From positions 63,814,265 to 63,878,264 of the forward strand of contig OY776121.1 of the NCBI GenBank assembly GCA_963675135.1: 64,000 nt of DNA, read 5' to 3'. Every line of letters begins with the position of its first letter. Position 1 is the stretch's first letter. Origin of the DNA: Galeopsis tetrahit. Lineage: Eukaryota > Streptophyta > Magnoliopsida > Lamiales > Lamiaceae. Under the pieces are notes generated by a model. That model was not told the DNA's origin and searched no databases. It worked only from the letters and a program-made list of their open reading frames with translations. Below, in pieces: positions 12,201-22,158 of the stretch. The position numbers and the translations under genes are program-made.

Positions 12201-13375
12201 TCCAATCTCTCTGTCACTATCAGTGACTTGAAGCCCCAATGTTTTGATAATGCCAAAAAAGGGGAAAGAGAGAGAGCTAGAGCAAAGTGAATCTTGAGGA
12301 TAGGTGAATCCAAGGGAAAGGAAAAGGTCCCTGAGGTTGAGGAAGAGGAAGAAGAAGACATTGGGAAAGGCAAAGGCCCAATGAACATTGAAGATCTAAC
12401 TGAGGAAGAGCAAATTCAGATTGCAGTAAAGGAATCCATGGCTTCTGCAATGGAAAGTCAGGCTAGAAGGCAACAGAGACCTGGTGGTGAATCTGCAGGC
12501 CTTGACCCCAAAGAAAAGATTGTTGAAGTAAGGGGGAAGGTGACCAGTGCCTTTGAAAGAAAGAGAAAGGAACAAGCCTTTACTGAATTCCCAACCAGCC
12601 TGACTCTACCATCTGAATTTCAATCTGAAGAGTCAACTTCACTGAGAAAGTCAAAGAGGCTGAAGAAAGCAGCCAAGTTGCCTGAAATCCAAGAAGAAGA
12701 AGCAGGAGAAGAAGAACAGGACAAAGAGCCTGAAGTCAGAATGCCCAAACTTGCTGATGATCCTTCAAAGCTGTTTGAGGAAGGATTTGGAAAGGATCCT
12801 GAAACTCAGGAAATGCTGGCTCTTCAGAGAGCTAAGGAGAATATGGATCAGTTGGTTGAGGCCAACAAAGCAAGAGATGAAAGAAGGGCAAACTTCAAAG
12901 CTCCAAGAAGAAGGGCATCTTACAAAAGACTCAAGCCTCAGATGCTGCAAAGATGGGACACTCAGTACCCTCACCATGACAAGTGGGTGCCAATCTCACT
13001 GAATGGTGCATGGGAGGAGCCAAAAGGAGCTTTGTGTATGACTTCTATGTCATAGGAAAGTGGCTTGGTGAAAATGTTGATGAGGTATTTGTGCAGTTCA
13101 TGTTTGAAAACCATAGGGATCTATACCAGAAGCTGTTTGCAGCAGCTGACATGGCAAGGATATAATTCAAAGCACCTGGTCCTATTTTGTACATTTCTCC
13201 CAAGTTCAATGGGAACTTAATTGATGAAGGGAAGATTCTGGAGGAGTTCATCTCAATCATGAGGATGGAGAAGATGAAGCCTGGCCCCAAAGGAACCAAT
13301 CAGGACATTTGGGAGCTGAAGAAGAGGGTTTGGGCTCAGTATGGAATTGCTCCTCGGGATGATGGAACTCTTTGA

Positions 13376-13672
13376 AGCATAAGTTCACTATTTCCCTTAT
13401 TATTATGTTTTTTTTTTTTTTGATGATATTATGTCTGTATCAGTTAGTGAGTCCTTCTAATTTTCTGTTTTGTAATGCCTCATGAAATATATGAAAGGAT
13501 CACTACTTTTCTATCAAGAGATAACAACTCATTATCTCAACTAACCTGATATGACCTATATACTTGATTTATTATTTGTGCTAACAGTTTGTTTCAGGAA
13601 AGATGACCAGATCACTCATCCTGAAGATATAGTCTAAGTCAAGTTCCCTTTGTAATAGGTTTTGGCATCATC
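13376..13672 (+). other. A1 ORF3 to PPT spacer, no gene seen
   Basis: Non-coding 3' region of A1 between the ORF3 stop and the PPT. It contains a T run near 13410 and otherwise AT-rich sequence. No ORF or repeat of note. Confidence 0.7.
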
Positions 13673-13686
13673 AAAAAGGGGGAAAT
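13673..13686 (+). other. Polypurine tract of A1
   Basis: aaaaagggggaaat lies directly next to the 3' LTR start (TGTTGGG). It is the primer for plus-strand DNA synthesis. The same 14-mer precedes the B1 3' LTR and the C LTRs. Confidence 0.92.
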
Positions 13687-15323
13687 TGTTGGGAAATAAA
13701 ATGATTTTGATTAAGATACCAAAACCCGTGATTGATGATGATCAGATTAGTTGAGATACAATCTTGAAAAGTATCAGTCTAGTTGTCTCAGGATAGTTGA
13801 GACAGTAAAAATGCCTAAGTCTAAATCTTAGAAATGTTGTGAGATTTATAGTTCAAGGTAGTTGTCCAAAGCTGAAATGTTAGGCAGCTTGTTAAGTTTT
13901 AGTTGACGGGACAAGTTTGCTGAGTATACAAGACAAGCTGACTGAAGTGGATAACATGGCTGAAAGATCAAAGAGTGATAAGGCAAAGCTTCATGTACTG
14001 ATAAGAACTGTTTCAGATCAATTGAAGTGCCAATGATCAAGAGCATTGAATCCTATGGTCACAGAAGATATATTTAATGAAACATTTATTGCCATCAAGC
14101 CTGAACTAAGCATTGAAGTCTTAGAAGCATTAAAGACTGAAGCATTGAATGAATGTTGGAACATTCTAGTTTGCAACAGGAATGTTCAGGGGAGTTGTCC
14201 CATCTGACCGTTGGTTGAGTGTAGAGTCTGCCACAAATCAACCTTGGGAAATGTGCATATTTGGAAACTGACACAAGTCATCTCAGCCGCATTTTTCAGA
14301 AGTCAACACATTCATTCAAGCAACCATTGAAGAAGCCTTTACACAGTGGATAATAGGATGTCAAGCTTCATAACCGTTTCAATGGTGCTGCAAATAGACA
14401 AGTTTGAAATGCCATCTCTCCAACGGATAGTTGATCAAATTTGCCTATAAATTCAGAAGTGATCAAAGGATTCAAGTATCCAACTACTTGCTATCAAACT
14501 ATCATCAAGCATTCAAAGGAAACCAAAGCTGTTCTTATGAATCCCAAGTTTCCTGATCACTTCAAATAGCTAAGCCAATTCTTATCCCAAGCTTAGCATT
14601 GAGATATCCTAAGCCTTTACACTGTTCTTATTGTAAAGGATATCTCTACTAGTTGGAACCAAACCTCAAACCCTTACCTCATTTAGTGAAGGAGTGTTTG
14701 TTGTAGAAGTGAGGAGTTAAGGACTGTTATTGAGAAACACAGTCTTCACTCAGAGAGATTGAGCACTAGGACTCAGATTATCCTAGGGATCAAAGCACTA
14801 AGAGAGTGTTGTTGATCAGTGCACCTTGGCACTATAAAACAAGCTAATTCCATTATTAAGGAATTATCCTGTTCAATCAAGGAAAGTGGATGTAGGAGTA
14901 TTGAGACTCTGAACCACTATAAACTATTGTGCTATTTACTTACTGCTTTCATTCTATTGTTTGTATTGATTTTCTCTCAATCATTCATTTTCAAAGGAGA
15001 CAATTCAGTAAGATAAGAAAAAAAAATTTGGACAAAGTCCCTGATTAACTGTTTGCTTTCAGAAATTAACTTGGAGTAATTCTTCAAAGAAAAGGCCAAC
15101 CACATTCCGCACTTAGGAAATCTCTTAGATATCTATTCAACTGATCACTGTCTAGTTTTCAGTAGGACAGTTATCTTTGGAAGATCTCTCAGGCCAGTTG
15201 TCAAGACAACCTTCCTGATCAAACCATATACTGTTTTTAAAGAAGAAAAAGAAGAATTTTCATACACAAGTGCATTCCCTCCCCCCCCCATACACTTGTG
15301 TCATACTCCATCAAGGACCAACA
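13687..15323 (+). repeat. 3' LTR of A1 (1637 bp)
   Basis: Starts TGTTGGG after the PPT and ends GGACCAACA, giving the TGTTGG...CCAACA terminal inverted repeat. It is homologous to the A2 LTR in opposite orientation (for example the segment around 14870-14930 versus 18996-19095). A C-rich homopolymer lies about 35-45 bp before the end. No coding capacity is seen inside. Confidence 0.93.
14419..14453 (+). promoter_or_regulatory. A1 LTR promoter: MSA-like box plus TATA
   Basis: TCCAACGGATA (14419-14429) matches the MSA consensus at all but one position. TATAAATT (14446-14453) follows after 16 bp. The same spacing occurs in the A2 and C LTRs. Confidence 0.6.
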
Positions 15324-17082
15324 CTTTCTGACAGTGTTTGATTAATTTTTGAAGAATTAACCAAGTCAGTAAGTTTTAGATCTAAGCTTAGTACTTCAGT
15401 TTCTAGGAATCTATTGCGCTCTTCTTAGTCTTCTAGTTTTTCACATTTATTCTTTAAACCATTGAACTTATTGGTCTCTATGGCCTGAGTTTTAAGCATA
15501 TCCTGATATAGTTTGTCTATGGTTGTGTACTTATCTTTGAGTTGAGACAACTCTTCTGATAAGCGTCCATTTAAGACATCTAAATTAGGATATACTTTCA
15601 ACTGTGCTTCACGTAGACTAATGATTTTTTGCTTTAAAGAAATGTTCTCATCACTGATTTCCATGAATGCTTTGTTAGCTTGTAGGAGGTCTTCTTCAGT
15701 CACTCCATTGGAATGATGAAGACTACTTCCTACTCCACTATCAGCAGTATCACTTAGATCAAAATCAGAACTATCACAAGAACGGAAAGAAGTAGCATAA
15801 GAAACCTCTTGTTCAATCTTGGCTATCAAGCTCAGTCCATCATCTGCAATGAAGGCTTCTTTCTCATTACTAGAGGGGTACTCAGATGAAGACGAAGACA
15901 ACTCATCTGAATCTGTATCAGAATCATTGTATGCCATCATAGACTTCTTACCCTTAGCATATCTTCAGTCTCTCCTTGCTTTCCTTTCTTCTCTGTCTTC
16001 GGAACTCAGATCAGGACATTTGTAGATGTAATGACCTGGCTTTTCACAACTATAGCACAGAGGTTCATTAGAAGACCTTTTAGTAGGAGAACGATTGTGG
16101 TTCCTGCCCTTTCTATCAGAAGTGTTCTTATCCTTCTTATCAGACGAGTTCCTATCTCTTCTATTCTCATTAGAGACCACATCTCTCCTTTCAGAAGATT
16201 TGTGATCTCTTCTGGTCCTAGAAGAGTCCCTGTTACTAGAACCCTTAGTCTCCTTATAGAATCTCTTATATCTACCGTATCTTTTGTTCAGCTTGTCAAA
16301 CCTCTTTATCATTAAGCTCAACTGATCCTTAAGAGTAAGATCAGTACTATCTAGTTCATCTTTTATGCTTGAAGACTTAGACTTAGATGATCTAGACATC
16401 TTAGAGGAAGAAGCTTTGAAAGCAACATTCTTAGAGATTTCATTTTCCTTATCACTACTAGCTACTGGATCTTCTTCATCCAACTCGAATTCATGTGCCT
16501 TAAGTGTTTGAAACATAGTTTCAGCAGACCAAGTATCTATGTCTTGAGTGGTCTTGATGATCATTTTGACCATCTTCCATTTATCATCTAACGACTTAAG
16601 AATACGCAAGTTAATCTCCCTATTAGTATAGGTCATACCCAGAACTTCAAGATCATTCATAATACGAGTAAATCGAGTATCTAGCTGGTCAATAGATTCT
16701 CCAGCTTTCATTTTGAATGATTCAAATCTCTGTACATCAGTAGATAACTTGCTTTCCTTGATCAGGGAAGTTCCTTCACAAAGGACAGCAAGCATATCCC
16801 ACATATCTTTAGCAGTCTTACATTTCAATACTTTGCCTAGATACTCATTGGCCAGAGTATGTAAAATGTAATTCTTTGTTAAGCTGTCCAGATTATTTTA
16901 ACTCATTTCTTCTGAAGTGAGATCTGACCTGGGTTTTGGCACGAGTACGCCTATAGCTTTGGAAGGGTCGATAGTAGTAGTGTTGAGTGTCATTGTTGTG
17001 ATTGGTCCCTCCTTGACAATGGACACCATCAGATCATGTGTAGAACTGAATATGGCGTCCATTTTGAGCTTCCAATAGTCAT
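15324..17082 (-). pseudogene. gag: Fragment D: antisense copia gag, cut at both ends
   Basis: Reading leftwards from 17082, the frame gives DYWKLKMDAIF, a retrotransposon gag (UBN2-like) region with KMKAGESIDQLDTRFTRIMNDL, and a zinc knuckle CYSCEKPGHYIYKCP near 16030-16075. An acidic Asp/Ser-rich region and the start of a coiled coil follow. In-frame stops occur at 16898-16900, 15965-15967 and 15425-15427. The N-terminal residues and the rest of the element are absent because A2 ends at 17083 and A1 ends at 15323. It is related to the B gag but clearly diverged, and is the oldest visible layer of the nest. Confidence 0.88.
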
Positions 17083-17472
17083 TGTTGGTCCTGAAATGAG
17101 TATATAACAAGTGTATCGGGGGGGGGGGGGGGGAATACACTTCTATGCAAATCTTTTTCAAACTTTAAGCAAATCAGGCTTTCAGCAAGGTTTGTCCTGG
17201 ACAACTCTTCTGATATGTATAACTTTCAGAAGATAATCAAACTACTAAGAACTATTGAGTACTTAGTTGAATAACTATCTGAATAAGTTATAAGTGTGTA
17301 ATTATGGTTGGCCCTTATGTTTAAACTCCTTTTAATTCTGAAATCTTGTCTTAATACTTAATCTGCTTTTCAGGGAACTTGTCCCAAAACAGTTTTGCAC
17401 AACTTGAATGTGTATCTTTCGAAGATCAGTTTGTGTGCAGTGTATGAATGTGTGTTTAAATGAAATAGCTTG
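17083..17472 (-). repeat. A2 3' LTR, segment 1
   Basis: The segment begins TGTTGGTCC on the plus strand, the complement of the family A LTR end, and matches the reverse complement of 14930-15323. It contains a 16-18 nt G run near 17118-17134, expanded from the C tract at the same position in A1. It is cut at 17472 by solo LTR C1. Confidence 0.88.
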
Positions 17473-18980
17473 TGTTGGGATATGAATATCCCTAGTTTAG
17501 TTTTGATAAACCAAATCAAATATGTAATAGGATAAGTTGTATTGTATAGACAACTTTATTATACATCTTGTAATAGATAGGACTCTGGTTAGAAGAGAAG
17601 ACATGCAAATGCTCATGAAGAGAAGAGAAGACCAAGACCAGAAGTCTCCTGATAAGATGAGTTGAACTCATCTTATAGGATAAGAAGAGTAAGAGTAAGA
17701 TGAGTAGAAGTCATCTTACAACCACCTGAGTAAAGACAGCAGAGTAAAGACAGCAGCTGAGAAGAAACAGCCGCTGAGTAAAGACAGCACAGTAAAGACA
17801 GCAGCTGAGAAGAAACAACAGCTGAGTAAAGACAGCAGCTGAGTAAAAGGCAGCTGAGTATAGACAGCAGCGGGGTAAAGACAGCAGCTGAGTAAAAGAC
17901 AGCAGAAGCCTAAAAGAAAGATCAGATGAGTACCCAATTAAAGGAAGGCCAATCAGAGTTGAAGTCAAGGATTGACAAGATACGCACAAGAAAGGAAAGT
18001 CAAAGATATGATTGAAATTACATCACAATGGTAATATTCAATCATATCATATCAAGAGATTGCCAATTCCTCAATTAGTGGAGTTTTGAATGCCATCATC
18101 CAACGGTAACATTCAAACTCAACACTATATAAATGAGTTCAGTTCTTACATCATTTGGAGTGAAGAGGTGTGAGATGCAAAGGTCGAGCAAAGGTCATAA
18201 AGTCCAGAAATAAGAAGAGCTCAAGAAGATCGTATATGAAGATTCAACACGCATCACCTCATCCCCAGTGAGTGAACTCATAACATCTAAGCCAGTGCAG
18301 CCACTCATATATATCCATAGCTTAGAGAGAATTTCCCAATCCTAGCATGAGGCTAAAACAGATTGTAAGGGAAATTCTCACCTAGTTCATATACACAAAA
18401 CCCACCTTCTATCATAAACCCCTAGAAGCCAAGTTGAGTGTTCATCACTGTAAAGAGTCCAAGTGCTCTATATCACTTGTGGAGTGCAAGTGCAAGTGCT
18501 TACAATCACTTGTGGGGAAGTGCAAGTGCTTACAATCACTTGTGGAGACCGCAACTGTTAGGACGGCTCAGATCTCAAAGTCCTACCCTTGGGACTATAA
18601 AGGTCAAGGCCCTTGTAATTTGTGGTAAATTAAAGGGATTAAACATCACGTTAGGACGTGAGAGTGGACGTAGGAACGTATATCCGAACCACTATAAATT
18701 AATGTGTTATTTACATTTCTGCACTTTACATTTCAAGTCACTTCATACATATTTGTGCATAAACTGTTTTACACACTATATTTATTAAATAGACGAGTAT
18801 AATATTTATGGGCACACTACAATTCCGCACTTAACTCCGATAAGTAATTAATCAGTCGACTAACTAGTCCTAGGCCCCTAGTGAAATCAGCAGACTAGTT
18901 ACTTTGAAGAGTTAGTCTATTTTCCACACAATCAGCAGACATCAAGTCAGCTGATGTTACACTCGTCTCAGGGACCAACA
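17473..18980 (+). mobile_element. Solo LTR C1 (1508 bp)
   Basis: Starts TGTTGGGATATGAATATCC and ends GTCTCAGGGACCAACA. It is flanked by perfect 5-bp duplications gcttg (17468-17472 and 18981-18985). No PBS, PPT or interior follows, so it is a solo LTR left by LTR-LTR recombination. It contains a CAGCTG-rich minisatellite (about 17735-17905), an MSA-like box (18099-18109), TATATAAA (18126-18133), three copies of a CAAGTG...CACTTG repeat (about 18465-18545) and the TCACGTTAGGACGTGA hairpin (18646-18661). Confidence 0.95.
18099..18133 (+). promoter_or_regulatory. C1 LTR promoter: MSA-like box plus TATA
   Basis: TCCAACGGTAA (18099-18109) and TATATAAA (18126-18133) are 16 bp apart. C2 has the same pair at 21045-21055 and 21072-21079. 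Confidence 0.6.
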
Positions 18981-19561
18981 GCTTGTAAGTAAACAACACA
19001 AGAGTTTATAGTGGTTCACAGACTCAAGCTCCTACATCCACTTTCCTTGATTTAACAGGATAATTCCTTCACTCTTAGAATTAACTTGTTTTATAGTGCC
19101 AAGGTTCACTTGATAAACCACACCACTCCTTGGTGCCTTGATCCCTAGGAATTCAGAGTCCTAGTACTCTCTTCTCAACTCAGAACTAAACTGTTCTTCT
19201 CTCAATAGTTAGTTCCTTACACTTCTTCTACAACAATCCTCAAGTCTTTCCTTGAAAGGTTTAAGGGTTGATGTTGGTCCCAACTATGTGAGATATCCTT
19301 TACAATTGAGCATTGCGTATAGGATAGGATATCTCTCTAAGCTTTGTTTGATGTACAATGAAGTTCAACTTAGATGAAGTGTTTGGAAACTAAGTATGTT
19401 CCTAAAAAGCTTGAAGGCTTGTAGTTTCCTTTGAATGTGAAGGATAATTGGTCCTATCAGATTGTAGTTGGATGTCTTCAAATGGTTTCCACACTTCTGT
19501 ATTTATAGAACAAATTGAGGTTATGTCCGTTGGAGAGACAGCCTCAAAATGTCTGTTTAAG
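18981..19561 (-). repeat. A2 3' LTR, segment 2, with promoter
   Basis: Continues the A2 LTR after the C1 duplication gcttg. The reverse complement matches A1 LTR 14480-14930. On the minus strand TCCAACGGACA (19524-19534) is followed after 16 bp by TATAAATA (19500-19507), the family A promoter layout. It ends in the hAT target duplication tgtttaag (19554-19561). Confidence 0.88.
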
Positions 19562-19772
19562 CACTGTTTTCAGAACCGGACCGGACCGGCCGGTTCAACC
19601 GGTCCAACCGTGAACCGGTCACGAAACCGGTCCGAAAAAGGTCTAAAAACCATTTTGGTGGTTGGACCGGTCAAGAACGGGTTGAACCGGGTAAACCGGT
19701 CAGACCGGTTCACAACTTTTTTTTTTTTAATTTTTTAACTTTTTTAAAGAAATTTGGTGCACATTCGGCCCC

Positions 19773-20245
19773 TTTTATCATGTTTTTCTCTTATGTTTCT
19801 TCCACTTCTTATTCGATGTGGGACACAAATTTTTATATTTGTTTGAAGTACTATAACACTATTACTTTTATAGAAAAAAATTCTCATACTTCTTCCGCTT
19901 TTTCGATGTGGGACATAATAAAATATGTTGTTACCAACACTATTGCTTTTATAATGTTTTTATCTCATGTTTCTTTTATTCTTATTCGATGTGGGACATA
20001 AATTTTTATTACTATAACACTACTACTTTTATAATATATTTTTTTTCTCATACTTCCTCCATTTTTTCGATGTGGGACATAATAAAATTCATAAGTTTGT
20101 TAGTTATTAACACTATTGTTTTTATAATTTTTTTTCTCATACTTCTTCTACTTTTTCGATGTGGGACATAATAAAATTCATATGTTTGTTTGTTACTAAC
20201 ACTATTGCTTTTATAATGATTTTCTCTCATATTTCGATGTGGGAT
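19773..20245 (-). promoter_or_regulatory. Array of snRNA-type USE boxes with TATA boxes inside the hAT element
   Basis: Six exact matches to the plant snRNA upstream sequence element RTCCCACATCG lie on the minus strand at 19814-19824, 19904-19914, 19987-19997, 20068-20078, 20157-20167 and 20235-20245. Each is followed downstream on the minus strand by TATAAAA (GATAAAA in the first), with gaps of 34, 31, 33, 34, 30 and 19 nt. The unit repeats about every 77-90 bp. Plant Pol II snRNA genes use a USE-TATA spacing near 33-34 bp. Promoter activity is inferred only. Confidence 0.6.
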
Positions 20246-20299
20246 GAAAGTTTCATATGTTTTATTCGATGTAAAAAATAAATCTAATATATTTGTTTT

Positions 20300-21928
20300 T
20301 GTTGGGATATGAATATCCTTAGTTTAGTTTTGATAAACCAAATCAAACATGTAATAGGATAAGTTGTATTGTATAGACAACTTTATTATACATCTTGTAA
20401 TAGATAAGACTCTGGTTAGAAGAGTAGACATGCCAATGCTCAAGAAGAGAAGAGAAGACCAAGACCTGAAGTCTCCTGATAAGATGAGTTAAACTCATCT
20501 TATAGGATAAGAAGAGTAAGAGTAAGATGAGTAGAAGTCTTCTTACCAGCAGAGTAGAAGTCTTCTGACCAGCAGAGTAGAAGTCTTCTTACAAGCTGAG
20601 TAGACATCATCTTACAACCAGCTGAGTAAAGACAGCAGAGTAAAGACAGCAGCTGAGAAGAAACAGCAGTTGTGTAAAGCCAGCTGAGTAAAGACAGCAG
20701 AGTAAAGACAGCAGCTGAGAAGAAACAGCAGCTGTGTAAAGACAGCAGCTGAGAAGAAACAGCAGCTGTGTAAAGACAGCTGAGTAAAGACAGCAGAGTG
20801 AAGTCTTCTTACCAGCAGAGTGAAGTCTTCTTACCAGCAGAGTGAAGTCTTCTTACCAGCAGAGTAGAAGTCTTCTTACTCAATTAAAGGAAGGCCAATC
20901 AGAGTTGAAGTCAAGGATTGACAAGATACGCACAAGAAAGGAAAGTCAAAGATATGATTGAAATTACATGACAATGGTAATATTCAATCATATCAAATCA
21001 AGAGATTGGCAATTCCCGAATTAGTGGAGTTTTGAATGCCATCATCCAACGGTAACATTCAAACTCAACACTATATAAATGAGTTCAGTTCTTACATCAT
21101 TTGGAGAGAAGAGGTGTGAGATGCAGAGGTCGAGCAAAGTTCATAAAGTCAAGAAGACAAGAAGAGCTCAAGAAGATCGTTTATGAAGATTCAACAAGCA
21201 TCACCTCATCCCCAGTGAGTGAACTCATACCATCTAAGCCAGTGCAACCACTCATATATATCCATAGCTTAGAGAGAATTTCCCAATCCTAGCATGAGGC
21301 TAAAACAGATTGTAAGGGAAATTCTCACCTAGTTCATATACACAAAACCCACCTTCTACCATAAAACCTTAGAAGTCAAGTTGAGTGTTTATCACTGTAA
21401 AGAGTCCAAGTGCTCTATAATCACTTGTGGAGTTCAAGTGCAAGTGCTTACAATCACTTGTGGGGGAAGTGCAAGTGCTTACAATCACTTGTGGAGACCG
21501 TAGCTGTTAGGACGGCTCAGATCTCAAAGTCCTACCCTTGGGACTATAAAGGACAAGGCCCTTGTAATTTGTGGAAATTAAAGGGATTAAACATCACGTT
21601 AGGACGTGAGAGTGGACGTAGGAACGTATATCCGAACCACTATAAATCAATGTGTTATTTACATTTCTGCACTTTACATTTCAAGTCTTTTCATACATAT
21701 TTGTGCATAAACTGTTTTACACACTGTATTTAAATAATAGACGAGTATAATCTTTATGGGCACACTACAATTCCGCACTTAACTCTGATAGGTAATTAAT
21801 CAGGCGACTAACTAGTCCTAGGCCCCTAGTGAAATCAGCGGACTAGTTACTTTGAAGAGTTAGTTTATTTTCCACACAATCAGCAGACATCAAGTCAGCT
21901 GATCTTACACTCGTCTCAGGGACCAACA
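20300..21928 (+). mobile_element. Solo LTR C2 (1629 bp), nested in the hAT element
   Basis: Same family as C1, starting TGTTGGGATATGAATATCC and ending GGGACCAACA. Perfect 5-bp duplications gtttt flank it (20295-20299 and 21929-21933). It is longer than C1 mainly because its internal CAGCTG / AGAAGTCTTCT minisatellite is expanded (about 20530-20880). It has an MSA-like box and TATA at 21045-21079 and the TCACGTTAGGACGTGA hairpin at 21594-21609. Confidence 0.95.
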
Positions 21929-22158
21929 GTTTTCTTGCTAACATTGACATTGTTTCTTTTAATTGTTCACTCTTATGTTTTCTTACTAATATTTTAATTT
22001 AATATTCTTTATTTTAATATAATTTTTATAAATGCATTTTTAAAGTAATAAAGAATAATTATATATATATATTATATAATTATTTTACCAGTTGAACCGC
22101 CGATCCAACCGGTCCAACTGGTTGGACCGTGAACCGGTGCCTTATCCGGTTTGGTCTC

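Larger units (their letters stand above)
5549..13375 (+). pseudogene. A1 ORF3 (Sirevirus 'env-like' third ORF), split by a LINE and degenerate
   Basis: Homologous to the minus-strand A2 ORF3 (for example KLTYAEEDEEEES versus KLTYVSEGDEEES near the N terminus, and ERERARAK plus RRQQRPGGE further on). Parts: 5549-6243, then the LINE, then 9258-13375. An N-terminal globular-looking region is followed by a Lys/Arg-rich and Pro/Glu/Ser-rich low-complexity region, an acidic stretch, a long coiled-coil-like region (about 11490-12240), and a C-terminal domain with FVYDFYVIGKW, QFMFENHRDLYQKL and KKRVWAQYGIAP. Lesions: stop at 5936-5938, frame change near 10520, stop at 12288-12290 (Gly expected), frame change near 13020, stop at 13163-13165. 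I see no signal peptide or transmembrane segment, so an envelope role is doubtful. The function of this ORF is not known to me. Confidence 0.85.
1..15323 (+). mobile_element. Sirevirus-type Ty1/copia retrotransposon A1 (5' end outside window)
   Basis: The segment reads gag, PR, integrase, RT, RNase H, ORF3, PPT and 3' LTR in order, which is the copia Sirevirus layout. The 5' LTR and the start of gag lie left of the window. The 3' LTR ends in ACCAACA at 15323 and the next bases (ctttc, 15324-15328) would be the target-site duplication; its partner is out of view. The element sits inside an antisense gag fragment (D). Its pol and ORF3 carry several stops and frameshifts, so it is an old, inactive copy. 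A LINE is nested in ORF3. Confidence 0.93.

Noticed and set aside
17083..17161. Apparent fusion of LTR sequence to a gag ORF (open frame 16898-17161)
   Set aside because: The frame simply reads through the end of the A2 LTR (TGTTGGTCC at 17083) into D gag. This is explained by A2 inserting into gag, not by a fused gene.
17711..17989. Cys/Leu/Ser-rich antisense ORFs in solo LTR C1
   Set aside because: They are produced by the CAGCTG minisatellite and have no start context or known domain.
20530..20880. CRISPR-like regular repeats
   Set aside because: Repeats are imperfect and adjacent with no unique spacers, and the context is a plant LTR. It is a minisatellite.
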